Origin: Dinochytrium kinnereticum
Lineage: Eukaryota > Chytridiomycota > Chytridiomycetes > Chytridiales > Chytridiaceae
DNA length: 64,000 nucleotides
Assembly: GCA_027604005.1 (NCBI GenBank)
Contig: JADGJT010000007.1
Location: 56,410 to 120,409, forward strand
Direction of reading: 5' to 3'
Part shown: positions 12,204-23,647 of the stretch, one piece after another
How the letters are laid out: the number at the start of each line of letters is the position of its first letter
Numbering within the stretch: the stretch's first letter is position 1
Notes under the pieces: model-generated
Databases searched by the model: none
What the model was told of the DNA's origin: nothing
Seen by the model: the letters and a program-made list of their open reading frames with translations, nothing else
Made by a program: the position numbers and the translations under genes

Positions 12204-15200
12204 ATGTCCGTCGATCCCCACGCCTCATACTCTTCCGTCCCGCCCACCTCACCCAAGATCAAGCTGGACATTCGACCACCACAGAGAACAGATTCGGTGT
12301 CTCACCCTGTGAATGCGGCTGCTCTGCTCGCTTCCATCCAGTCCTCGACCTCATCGTCGCCGACCGCGACGTCTCCATTGCTTGTGAATGCGGATCCGGC
12401 TTGGGGTGCTGGGGGGGGAGTGAATGGGTATGGATTGGAGCAGCGTGAGTGTTCTTTTTTATTATTATTATTATTATTCCTCTCTCTTCTTCGCTGTTCC
12501 GTATCTGTAGTTTCTTTGCGAGCATGCATGTTGCCTGTAGAAAGGTGTATTGGTTCGGTGTCTCCTTGGCGAGGCTTGATGAGATTATACGCAAGGCCCC
12601 GTTTCTTCCTTTTTTGAAATGGGTGTCTGGGCCTGCGAATGACGGTCATGATGCGATGATTCGTGGGCTGCGGTGGGTGCAGTGTGCCGTGTGGAGGAGG
12701 AAAGGACGCTCGCTGCTTGGACGTTGATTTTTGTTGATCGGCGTCGATTAGTTACCGTCTAAGCGCTGCTGCTTGCAACGACGGTTTTGGAACTCCGCTG
12801 CATGCGATCGCTCAGTTTATCCGCCTGCCAAAGGAGGTGTGTGCCCTGTCGTGTGTGCGGGAGTGCTGTCATGACGCGAACATCTCCGACTGAACCACTG
12901 GACCGTCTTGATGCTCGGAGCTCCAAATCAGCGAGAACTGTTACCTCTTGAGAAGAGGTCATGCTTTTTCGCCACGTTTTTCTGGTGGAGATTTTGAAGA
13001 CGCGCAGCATCGCGTCGTTGTCATTGATTCTTGCTGCGTCCTTTGCTTTTGGTTGGCTTTCAACTCCTATCGATATCCCCTCATCTTATCTATTCCCCGC
13101 CCGCCTCTCTCTGCGTCTTTTTTGAGAAAAAAAAACCTCATCGCTCTCGCATTCCTCCACCTTCCACTCTCTCTGGCTAGCCGCAGTTACGCCTGCGACA
13201 CCCCCTCCCCTTCACGCACTCTCAGTTTTTCACACATTTATTCGGGCCTCTTCTGCGTTGCTCTGTTCCTGTGAACGTCAGTCAACTGCGCAAGTGCTGC
13301 AGCCAGAGAGAAAGAGAGGACCTCTTTGCTATTTCTTTTATCACTTGGCGTCGCCGCTGGTGTCTCTGGAGATTCAGGTTGATTACCGCTTGCTTGCTTG
13401 CTTGCTTGCTTGAGTGCCTCAGACAATGACTGGATGGATTGGGAGGGAGAGGGGCATGCGAGGGTTGAGGCTGGCTGGATTGTTGCATCGCTGGATGACC
13501 TCTTCTGCCCGTCTCTACAGACCTTCTCTCTGCTGCTGCTGCTGTCTGCTGTTGTGCCATTCGCTGACTGTCTTCTCCCTCCGCTTTCTCCCCACACCCT
13601 CCCACCCCAATCAACACCACCGCCAACCCACCACACCCCACCCCACCCCACCACTCGACCTGCTGGCGTCCATCATCGACTGTCTCTGGCGATGCCTTCA
13701 TCGCATCCGTCGCATCATTTGTTGCTGCTGCTGGCCTCTTTAATGGTTTGTTTGACCCTCCAAAATTTAACAAAACATTTTTGCGGTGCTTGCTGCTGCT
13801 GTTGCCTGTCGTTTCGCATTCCGACCCGCCTGCTGCCCACGACGACGACGACGACGACGACGCTGCCGCTGCTGCTGCCGACGGCCGTCACCGCACCGCA
13901 TTGCTCGCCTTCACCGTCCTGCAATCGCATTGGCGTCACCCCTCTGTCCTGTGCTGTCTGTCCGTCCTCCCTTGCCGTTTGCTTTCACACGCATCCTGGC
14001 TTTGGAAACGCTCCGTCCTCTGCCCACCCGTCCATTTGACGTTGTTGACGCTGTCATCAAACCTTTCCACTCACCCATCCTTCTCTGTTCAACGCTCGTC
14101 ATCATACATTCATTCATCCTCCGCCGATAACTTTTGACTGCAGGCACTGTCACGGCATCCCAACCGCCTGCCATCCAGCCCATGACCCTTTCCACCGGAG
14201 TCACCGGCACCCGACCGTCTGGCGCCGTCGTCATCCCATCTGCCTCCGTCGCTCCCATCGCCCCTCATCCCACCTCCACCGATTCCAAGCACTCCGACAT
14301 CACCACCTCACGCATGGCACACACTCAGCAGCAGCCCGCTCAGGGCGGTAGGAGGAAGGGAGGAGAGGTGATGAGAGAGTGGAGACGGAGCCTGGCGAAC
14401 TTGTTTAGGTGCTGCGCGCCTGGCATGCCTGGCTCCTCTTCCACCTCGTACCCCTCCTCCGCCGCCGCTTCGCCCACTGGTCCACAGACCGCCTCGACAC
14501 CTATCACACTCTCTGTGAGAGGCGAAGACGTCAAGTTGCATCATCAACAACATGCTTCCTCCAATTCATCCGCTACCGCCACTGAAGCCCATGAGCTTCT
14601 TCCCACCAAGATCCTTCCAGCCGCACCCCTTGTTCCCGTTCCTCCAGCTGCTACAGTGCCTCCGCCTGTTCCGGCCGCGCAGTCTATCATTACGAGCGTG
14701 GCGCCGGCTGCTGAGCCTGTGGATCGACAGGCGGCGAAGGAAGGTTTGGCGGCGTTGGCTGCTGCCGCTCAGGCTGCGGCTGCGGCGGCTCAGGTGCAAC
14801 CTCAACCTCAAGCTGCTGCTGGGGCCCCGCGGGGAACGGCTTTTAAGAATTTCCGTCAGGTTGGTTTCCCTTTGTTGGTTTTTTTTCTGGCCGTTGCTGT
14901 TCTGCCAATGCCTTTTGTTTTCTTCCAGACTGACTTTTTTTTTTCTGGTGACAGGATAAGAAATGGTTGTTGCCCCCGCTTTTGGATGAGGATGTTGGTA
15001 AAAAATGCCTTGTTCTTGATCTTGATGAAACGCTTGTTCACAGTTCGTTCAAGGTGGGTTTTGCTCGCTGTTTTTTTTTTTTGTGACCTGCCACGTTTCT
15101 TTTTGGTTCGTGAGTAACTCTGATCCATGTCTCCTTCCAGGCTGTACCCAACGCCGACTTTATCATCCCCGTTGAGATTGATGGACAGATTCACAATGTG

Positions 15201-15802
15201 TTTGTCTTGAAGCGGCCTGGAGTTGATGTCTTTTTGCAGAGGCTTGGGAAGCAGTTTGAGGTTGTGGTGTTCACTGCTAGTTTGTCCAAGGTAAGGACAG
15301 GGTGGCTGCTTGTGTTATTTGGCCTCTGCCTTTGCTGTTTTGACCGCCACGCGTGAGGCTTGCTGTGCTGACGATTTTATTTTTCCTTCGTTCTCATCTT
15401 TAGTACGCCGACCCTGTCTTGGACATGCTTGACAAACACCGCGTCGTTCAGCACAGACTTTTTAGAGAGGCTTGCCTTCATCACAAGGGCAACTACGTGA
15501 AGGTAACTATCAATGCCCTCCAAGTCTACTGTATCCTTTGCTCCTATTGCATAGCCCTTAACCGTTGTGTATCCAAACCATATTTACAGGATCTCGGCCA
15601 GCTTGGGCGTGACCTGAAAGACGTGATTATCTTGGACAACTCTCCCGCCTCGTACATCTTCCACCCCACCAACGCGGTTCCCATCTCGAGCTGGTTTAAC
15701 GACCCGAACGATACTGAGCTCCTTGACCTCATTCCTTTCCTGGAGGACCTTAAGATGGTGGATGATGTGATGGCTGTGTTGGCGAATGATTTTAGCGAGT
15801 GA
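12204..15802 (+). CDS. SCP/Psr1-type CTD-like phosphatase
   Basis: HAD-superfamily Ser/Thr phosphatase of the FCP1-SCP-Nem1-Psr1 group. Exons: 12204-12444, 14144-14859, 14955-15053, 15141-15290, 15404-15502, 15590-15802 (505 aa). The N-terminal 320 residues are Ser/Pro/Ala/Gln-rich low complexity with one Cys pair (LFRCCAPG). The catalytic part is compact: [15 protein letters not shown] (DxDxT nucleophile), [54 protein letters not shown] and [15 protein letters not shown]. The HKGNYVKDL and [16 protein letters not shown] blocks point to Psr1/SCP rather than FCP1, as does the lack of a BRCT domain. Likely substrates would be regulatory phosphoproteins at membranes or RNA polymerase II CTD. The first intron is 1699 nt, by far the longest here. 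The fourth coding intron (15503-15589) is 3n and stop-free. Confidence 0.88.
12445..14143 (+). other. 1.7-kb first intron of the Psr1-like gene
   Basis: GTGAGT donor and TGACTGCAG acceptor join exon 1 to exon 2 in phase 1 with the frame kept. The intron holds an (ATT)n run (12458-12477), a (GCTT)n run (13388-13411) and CCACC/CGACGA repeats (13610-13860). Overlapping open frames on both strands are repeat translations without recognisable domains. An internal promoter giving a shorter protein from exon 2 is possible. Confidence 0.55.
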
Positions 15803-17469
15803 CTTTCTTTTTAACTGAAGGGTTTAAGGAGTAGCGGGATAAGGGCATCCTCACTTTTTTTTTTCTTCTTTTCATTCTTTTATTCTTTCTTTTTCTTTTT
15901 TTTTATGATGATGATGATTTGATGTGGGGTGGTTTGGCCGTTTTATTATCTATAGTTTCTTCCATTTGTCCATTTCTTTTTGTGGGGGAGAGATCCTTAT
16001 CTCCCTTCTTTTGTTGTTGTGAGGTGGTATCTGTCTATGCTGGCTCTTTTTGGAAGTTGAAGCGGGGACGTCCTCTCAGGAGGATCCTCCAAGACGCTGG
16101 TCTTGCCCTTAGCTTTCCTTTCCTTTAAAAGGAGAAGCCCTCCCATCCCCCCTTTACCCTGCTGGCCTTGTTTGTGGTCTGAGAGTCTTTATTGTTTTCT
16201 GTCTTTGATTGATCGTCAACGGTTGTTTTTTTGTTAGTTAGTTATTAATTGTCCTAACCCACAATCATCTTGTTTTCCCCTCCCCACTCCTCTGCCTTTT
16301 TTTCCTTCTTTTTCATCTTTTTTTTTTCTTCTTTCTTCTTTGTTGTTTGTTCCTGTTTGGGTTGCGCAGCGTTCCTCTTTTTTCATTCTTCTTTTCCCTT
16401 CATTTCGGTGTTTTGTTCTAGTAATCGTGTCTCATATGAATATAGAGGGGGTTGGCCATTATCATTTACCTATGCTTTGGTGCTTGTTTCGGACACGCTG
16501 TTCGGACGGATTTGCTGGTGCTGCGCTGCTGCGCGGCTGCAATGCGGTTTGGCTGCTGGGGGACAGATTGGGACGGATTGGGGCGGATGGGACGGATGGG
16601 ACGGATGCTGCGGACGTGGAAGTGATCGTCTGTGTGGGGGGCGACTGCGAGAACAGGAGGATGAATGCGGGCGAGAGATGGGGCACGGCGTCTTGTGCAA
16701 ATAAACACTCTGGCCAGTCATCACGTCCATCCAGTCAGTGCTTGCTCATTGCAAGTAATCATCCACCGCACGTCCATCCAGTCAGCGCTTGCTCATTGCA
16801 AGTAATCATCCACCGCAGGAACAAATGAAAGGGCTGAGCTTGCTCTTCAAACCCTCATGGGGGACGCGCGTGGGAGGCACGGGATGATAGCATGCTTCAG
16901 TAGGACTGCATTCAGCCAAACAACACGCACACACACAAATACCTGTTAATGGATTTCCAGTGATGTGTTTACACGCGTCCCTCCACCCGCAGGTTGCGCG
17001 TCGCCCAAACACGCGTCGCCAGTGCCGTAGACGCTGAGTTTTCTTCATGACATTCGGACCCTTGGACTCTGGATTCATTTTGTTCGAAATTTTTCAGAAC
17101 CTCCTTTCCCTTGCCGTGGTTGCTTCCTCACAGACCACAACGTCAACCGCCGCTGATTTGATTTTCTGTAAGAGGATTCGTGCTGGGTGGGTGATGCATC
17201 GAGTTGTTGCGTGGGGATTGCTGTTTGATTGGATCGAGTGAGGGGGGATGTGTGGAGGTTGGGGGGTTGTCGGGGGACATTTGCACCGACATTCTTTTTC
17301 TTGATGTTTTGTGGATGCCTATGCTTTGTTGGGGCTCGATGACAAAGTAGCTTGATATGATGATGGCTTTTTTTTGAACTTTCTCCAGGAATCCTGACCT
17401 TAATCTTTCTTTTTGTTTTTCTTTTTTCAAGCGAAGCCTTTGTGAAGAGCAGTTGTTGTTGTTCAGGAA
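15803..17469. other. Intergenic region between Psr1-like and NEK genes
   Basis: 1.67 kb. The first 600 bp are T-rich and probably include the 3' UTR. A GGACGG/GGATGG-rich patch lies at 16560-16615, followed by a 47-bp tandem duplication. 17380-17460 is pyrimidine-rich ahead of the kinase start. No coding gene is supported. Confidence 0.5.
16724..16817. repeat. 47-bp tandem duplication
   Basis: Two adjacent 47-bp copies (16724-16770, 16771-16817) differ at one base (T/C at the sixteenth position). Each contains TTGCTCATTGCAA, an imperfect inverted repeat. Recent slippage-type duplication upstream of the kinase gene. Confidence 0.85.
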
Positions 17470-20405
17470 ATGATGGAGAATTATGAGCCTCTGGAGGTTA
17501 TTGGAAGCGGTGAGTTGAGGCTTTAAGACCTCCGTTTCTTTCTTTTGTGAAGAGAAGAGGATGGCCCATGACATCAATTGACTGTCGAAAAATGGTGCAT
17601 GTTGCTGATGCTCTGCTTGTTCTCATCAGGGTCTTTTGGGATGATTCGCAAGGTTCGACGCAAGTCTGATGGAAAGGTAAGCCAGTTTTCAGTTGGACAT
17701 ACTCTCTTTGCGACCCTATAACGCCCGTGAAGATCCTGGCTTGCAAGGAGATCGATTACCGAAAGATGACGGAGAAGGAGAAGAAACAGCTTGTGGCGGA
17801 GGTTAACATTCTGAGGGAGCTACGTCATCCGAATATTGTCCGTTATTATGAGCGGTCTGTGGATAAGAATAATTGCATGATTTATATCATTATGGGTGCG
17901 TAAAGAGTTTTTTGTTGCTTGCTTTTGTTTTAGACTTGACCTAGGCCATGCTTTCTATTTGCTTTCCCTTTGATGGAGTGAGTTTTGAGTGAAACTGACT
18001 TGTTTTTTTCATGTCTCGCGGTGCCGTTATGTGTGTTTTTTTTTTTTTAGAGTACTGCGAAGGAGGTAAGATCTCATTTTTTTTAGCACTTGAGGCCGTG
18101 CCATCGTATGAAAACAGTTCCTGACCAGTTTTTCATATAGGCGATCTTTCTGTTATCATTCGGCAGTGCAAAAAAGAAAAGTGGGTTTTATACATCGTCC
18201 TGCTCCTCCTCTTCTCTTCTAAATTCGTTGCACAGCAAGCGAATCCCTGAGGACATTATCTGGAATCTCCTCACCCAACTTCTTCTTGCCTTGCACGAGT
18301 GCCATCATGGGAAGGTGGCGGGGTCGGGCAAGCCTAGGCCATCTGTGATTCATAGGTTAGTACTTTTCTGTTAAGGGATTGTGTAATTATACTTACGTGC
18401 CTCTTAGGGACATTAAACCTGATAATGGTAGGAGTTCTTGGACATATAATTTCTAATTCAGGTTGGCAGTTTTCCTTGATGGGGCGCAGAATGTGAAGTT
18501 GGGAGATTTCGGCTTGTCGAGGATTATTGAGAACCCCGAGTCAGAATTCGCCAAAACTTATGTTGGGTTCGTTTCGTTTTTTACTCTCAGGGGATGCTTT
18601 TGTGGCTCTGGCATGTAGACTTGTTGCCCACTTATTAACATTTTTGCCTTTCTATCTATATTATTGGGTTTCGGAAACTCAGCACGCCATTTTATATGTC
18701 ACCGGTATGGACTATGCCCTCTTTTGTCTGTTAATTTTGGCTTGTGACCTTTGAACAGGAGGTCTTTTCATCAAATTATAATATGAAGTCGGATGTTTGG
18801 GCTCTAGGTACGATTGCTAACTTCCCGATTGGTCGTTGGCAGCTTTCTAAGACTTTAATTATAGGATGTCTCATTTATGAATTATGCGCGTTGGAGTATG
18901 TATTGGATATGAACAATAATTATCACTCTGACCCCTTTCTCTTTCTCTAGACCCCCGTTTCAGGCTAAAACTCAGTCTGGATTGACCGCCAAAATCAAGG
19001 AAGGCAGGATCAGTCAGCTTCCGTCTCCGGTACTTTTTCCTTTGTTTGCGAAGGCTTCTTACTTTTTTTTTTAGTACTCTTTGGAACTCAGTAATGTCGT
19101 TCGGGCCATGCTTACCGTTGAGGTGAGACTCTGTCGCGGTTGTTTTGCCCAGATGCTAATCTATTTTTAACAACTCGTCTTTCAAGTCCAAGAAAAGACC
19201 TGGAACGACGGAGATACTCAAGCTTGGCAGGATACGGCTTGTTATAAAGGAGCGTGAACTCAGTGCTCTGTAAGTTAAATTCTCAGAATTTTTTGGCCTT
19301 ACGGATCTCAACTTTTCTCCTATGGCATATAGCCAGATCGAGCTCCGTAGAAAGGACGAGGATTTGAAGCGGAGAGAGGCGGCCTTGGATGTGCGTGAGG
19401 CTGCTGTTGCGGCTAGGGAAGATTTGCTAAGAAGGGCTGGGACTGGGCCGAATGATGCGGGCCAGCCAGGGATAGTGCGGTCGGCCGTGGCATTGTCATC
19501 ACTATCGTGTGCCTCTACTGCAGTTGATGAGTCAAGAAGGGTACCCGATCAAAACGATAGTCATGGTAGGTTTTTTTCTTCCAATAACTTAGGCTACCCT
19601 TTCAGTTGATGCACATCTCTGACTAGCTGATACCTAACCCCTTCTTTTTTTTCTTTTTTTTTCTGGTCCCCATAGATGTTTCGAAGCAAATGAGTGGTGC
19701 GCACGTCTCTTCGAGGGAGAGAAGGCCGTTAGATGAGAGACGCGGGTCCAACACGTGAGAAGCCTTTGACCTAATTTTTTTTGAAGGGAGTTTAGCTAAC
19801 ATCTGATTGCTAGCCAAAACGTTAGCGCCTCGGCGCTTCCGCAAGCTACACACCACTCACATCGCACTCAATATTCATCAACAGCTAACTTTACGGGGAA
19901 CCCTCGACCCTTGCGGGCAACAACCTCTCATGAATCCCTATCAAGGCAATCCTCCGCCCCAGCCTTTGCTCCAGCCAACCCCCGCCCAACATCCGACTCA
20001 AGGCATCACCAACCTATCGCTCATCATCCACCAACCACTGCACACACAAACTTCAACCCTCCTCCAGTGGGCACTCATCAGCAGTACCCAGGTGCCTCGC
20101 GTGCACACAGCAATACCTTTAGCAATCAAAGAGAGAGTGAAAGGGCCGCCGCTGTTGGCGCTAATCCTTCAACGCATGGGGGAGCTCAGTACCGGATATC
20201 TCCCACAGCCACTGTGCCTTCTGTGTCTCCTGCCACGGTGGGTGCAGTGAGCAGAGATATTCAGAGGATCGCGATATCGGCGCCAACGGGTGTGCCGAAC
20301 ACGCTGATGAGCACACCTGTTGCTGCACATCGTGGTGGGATGGTGGGGTCTGGTGGTGTCTCGGCAGTTGTGCCTGCATCGCCAGCGATGCACCTTTCGC
20401 CTTGA
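17470..20405 (+). CDS. KIN3: NIMA/NEK2-family mitotic kinase
   Basis: Ser/Thr kinase of the NIMA family, which acts at centrosomes and mitotic entry. Seventeen exons: 17470-17509, 17630-17676, 17733-17895, 18051-18065, 18141-18180, 18236-18355, 18408-18427, 18470-18566, 18683-18704, 18759-18807, 18865-18895, 18951-19029, 19075-19122, 19187-19269, 19333-19565, 19676-19754, 19814-20405 (585 aa). Kinase domain, residues 5-275: GSGSFG glycine loop, ILACKEIDY (catalytic Lys), EVNILRELRHPNIVRYY, IMEYCEGGDLS, VIHRDIKPDNVFLDG, KLGDFGLSR, YVGTPFYMSPE, KSDVWALGCLIYELCAL and ELSNVVRAMLTVESKKRP. A coiled coil follows (residues 285-325, Glu/Arg/Lys heptads) and then a Ser/Pro-rich tail, the NIMA/NEK2 order. 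Exons of 15, 20 and 22 nt occur in the kinase domain. Either of two adjacent ATGs may start translation. The HAUS3-like gene follows 192 bp downstream on the same strand. Confidence 0.93.
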
Positions 20406-20597
20406 AGTAATCCGTTTGACTGTTTAGACAGAGGCTGGACTTGCTTTTACTGCCGGGGCCTTGTGTCTTACTGAGCGAGGGACGTTGAGGCATGGCCCCA
20501 CAGTGGCTACGCGTGAGTATTCACAAATACGTAAAATAAATATTCGAAATTGCCGAAGAAGCACAGTACAGTGTCCGGAAGGTCGAACGTCTTTGTG

Positions 20598-23553
20598 ATG
20601 GATGAGCCCAAAGAAGTCGACATTCAGGCGATGGCCGAGAGACTTGCTGACGTCCTCACGTCGTTAGGGTACCGCCATGAGGCTGGGACCCCGCATGTTC
20701 CACCGAGTAAATCTCTGAATATGAAGGCCACCTCTGCGGTTGATACTCCGTCTTCTCTGGTTGATCTTCTGCAGAGTGTGTTGAGCATTCAGCAGTCCAG
20801 GCCACTCTTGGAGTGGATGACAGAGGCGTTTGATGAGCCTCTGCATAGATCTTTAAAGCTTTCAAAAGTGGAGGGGTTGAGTGGTGGTGGTGGGGATGGG
20901 GATGGGGAGGTGAGGAGGGCGGAGAGGGTTTTGGGGTTTGATATTCTGACGGAGGATGAGGGCGTTATGTGAGTATGGTTTTTTTGTCTTTTCTTTTGTC
21001 AAATCGCTGAATATGAGATACACCTTTTTTTTTTCCTATTACCTCATGGCGTTTATTGTTTCTTTTTTGTTTCGCCCTATTTTTTTCTCTGATATCTGGG
21101 AATGTTAATGAGCGCATAAATCTGTAAGATATGATGAGCTGGCTCAGAGGGAGCTGTTGGAAGAGGTTCGAGTTTTTCAAAGGTGTAGCTCTTGTAACTG
21201 TTTTTTTTAGCTGAATGACAGAACAGCATTCTTATCCGCGGATGCCGATATCTCCTCATTCATATCCCAAGAAGAAGACTTCAGGTACGTGATCCGGCTT
21301 TTAATCACGACTCTGACTTAACTGTTCCCCACAGAAACGATATCAACTCTTTTAAATCCCGCATCAAACCCCTCGACAAGCACATTCAAACCCTCCATGC
21401 CCAAATTAAAAACATGCGGTAATGGGCCGTGCTGGCGTTTCACTTGTCCTTTTTTTTTTTTTTTTTTTTTTTTTTGACACTTGCTTACAGATTACTGAAG
21501 GAGGAAAACGATCAACGATTGAGAAGACTTATGGATCATGAGGAGGATCTGGATCGACGAATTGCAAAGCAGTGCAGCGAAAATGCGCATGCTTCTGGGC
21601 AGGTTTGGCGTTTTTATGACGTCTTTTCGTGACGCTTCTATCTCTTTCATTATGATCGAAGGTCGATTCTGCTCTTCACGGGAGCGCGCAAAGTATTGAT
21701 GGGTTTTTGGAGGCACTTGGTAGGCTTGAGGAGGATTTATTAAACTCATATTGGTTGCTTTTATTTTTGAAGATAGACAAGATGGAGGATTCCTGTTTCA
21801 AGCAAAGTCGAGCGTCCGTGAATTTATAGAGAGTGAGGATGAGGAAGTTAAGCGGTTGACGACAGCACTGCATGATGAGTTTGGGGAGGTGCGTGTGCCA
21901 TTCAAGGCTTATTACTAAAGAGGATGGTTAGATTAATATGGATAAGGCTGTGAAAGCTTATCAAACTGCGGACTTGAATGGTATGTTTCTTTTGGAGACG
22001 CGTTTTTTTTGTTTTATTTTTTACCTTCTTTGATGATGCTGGTTCCTTTCCTTTCCTTTTCTCTTACTTTTGCATACTGAATTCGGCATCTGTGCATGCT
22101 ATCAGCCCCGATGAACGAAATTCTGGAAGAGGAAATAGATCGTCTGGTCTCTGTGTAAGTGCTTCAACGATAGTTCTGATTCCTTGTGATGACCTGCCAC
22201 TTCACACAGATTTGCGATGACAGAGAAGCAACACTTTGAAGAACTCCTCGGTCATTCCTTCACAACGGCAAAACTACATCACATTCGTGGCCTTCAGGAT
22301 AACAGCGAACTCGAGTCCCACGCCAGTTTATCACGGTAATTTATTTGGCTACTTCCCCATCCAATGCTTTTTCTCGACGTTAAATATGCTCTTCAATGTA
22401 GGGTAAAGCTCGCACAGAACGAGAGTAAGATAAAGGAGATGATGTCTTCTGTTGACAGAATTCGAAAGTCGGAGCTGGGTCCTCTGTGGACTGAAGCTGC
22501 TGAGGCAGAGGTTCGGGCACCCGTGATGGCTAAAATCTATGAGGCCAAGCGACGGAAGCTAGAACTCATGTTGGAAAGGATTGCTGAGGTGCGACTTTCT
22601 TCGTGGCTTTTCTTCGTATCTTTTTCTGACATAGAGTGAAGTTTAAAAAAGCGCTTGAAGAGATTTTTGAGAGGAAAAGTACTCTTAATGGGTCTCTTCA
22701 TAAGGATTTTGAATTGCTACGGCATCAGTCACATGTGATTGAATCCCTAAACCATGAGCTTGCTATGCGACGAAAGACATTTGAGGACACAATGGTGATT
22801 CTTTTCTATCATGGTTCAACGCCTAAATCTCAATCAGGAGTACCTCTCTTTACCTGAACTCGAGCCTAACAGGCCTTCTCCAAGGTTTATGGATACAGCC
22901 GACCGCATTCTTATCAGTATGAAAGAGGCACTGGAAGGAGGAACTGAGAACGGTTCGTTAACACGTTGGGGGGATGACCTTTCTAATTGTTGTGTCTAGT
23001 GGAGGAGGTGATAAAGCAGCTCTCTCAAATTGAAGACGGTGGTGGCCCAGAGAGGAGCAACCCTACGATTGTCTGCTCGCTGGAGACGCTTTACAACTCT
23101 GCTAATAGTGTATTGCATCACGTGGAAGAAGTGCAGCGAAGCTTTGAGACGATGAAGCATGCGCGTTTGGAGCGCGTTGGTGACATGTAGGGCGGGGTTT
23201 CTTTTGTGTTGATTTTCTATTATTAAACTTTAGCGCGGTAGTGGTCCTGGAGATGGAGGTTAATGATGTCTTGCTTTTAGGACTGCTACAGAAGAAAGGG
23301 TTCTGGCAATGCTGTTTGAGGAATCTTCGACATCCCGATTATCGTTTTTCTCAAAGGTGTGCCGTGATTTTTGGGTTTGTTTGTTCATTTCCCTCCCTTT
23401 TTTGTTTTTCCAGGAGTGGATGGAAACGGAAAGGAATATGAAGAGCGCGGTGGAACAGCTGCAACCTCTTGTTCGTGAAGCATCGATGGTACGTTGAACC
23501 GCCATATCTCCATTGACTTGTTTCAGGCCATCCGTCAGGCAACCAGTGCATAG
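20598..23553 (+). CDS. HAUS3: Coiled-coil protein, probable augmin subunit HAUS3
   Basis: Proposed augmin subunit that helps recruit gamma-tubulin to spindle microtubules. Exons: 20598-20968, 21129-21165, 21211-21284, 21335-21418, 21491-21602, 21662-21719, 21773-21888, 21932-21980, 22106-22154, 22210-22335, 22402-22588, 22642-22794, 22838-22952, 23000-23186, 23281-23356, 23414-23488, 23527-23553 (631 aa; human HAUS3 is about 600). The N-terminal globular part has LADVLTSLGY and RPLLEWMTEAF, resembling the HAUS3 head (short helix ending in a Leu-Trp-type motif). It is followed by coiled coils RNDINSFKSRIKPLDKHI, KALEEIFERKSTL and HHVEEVQRSFETMK along nearly the whole length. All 16 junctions keep frame. 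Similarity is weak and based on length and layout, so another coiled-coil mitotic protein is possible. The first in-frame ATG after the upstream gene was taken as start. Confidence 0.55.
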
Positions 23554-23647
23554 CTTTGCGCTTAAAGTTAATGAGGAGGAATCCTCTTCAAAACATGCAT
23601 GCGATGCTCATTCTTGTGTATTTTCATTTTTATGAATATAAGACACG

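Noticed and set aside
13282..14292. Overlapping long open frames on both strands within the 1.7-kb intron
   Set aside because: They translate CCA/CGA/GCT simple repeats and show no domain; both strands being open at once is a composition effect.
19807..20250. Alternative 147-codon frame in the last NEK exon
   Set aside because: The phase of the preceding exon fixes the other frame, which runs to 20405 with a Ser/Pro-rich tail. The alternative has no motif.
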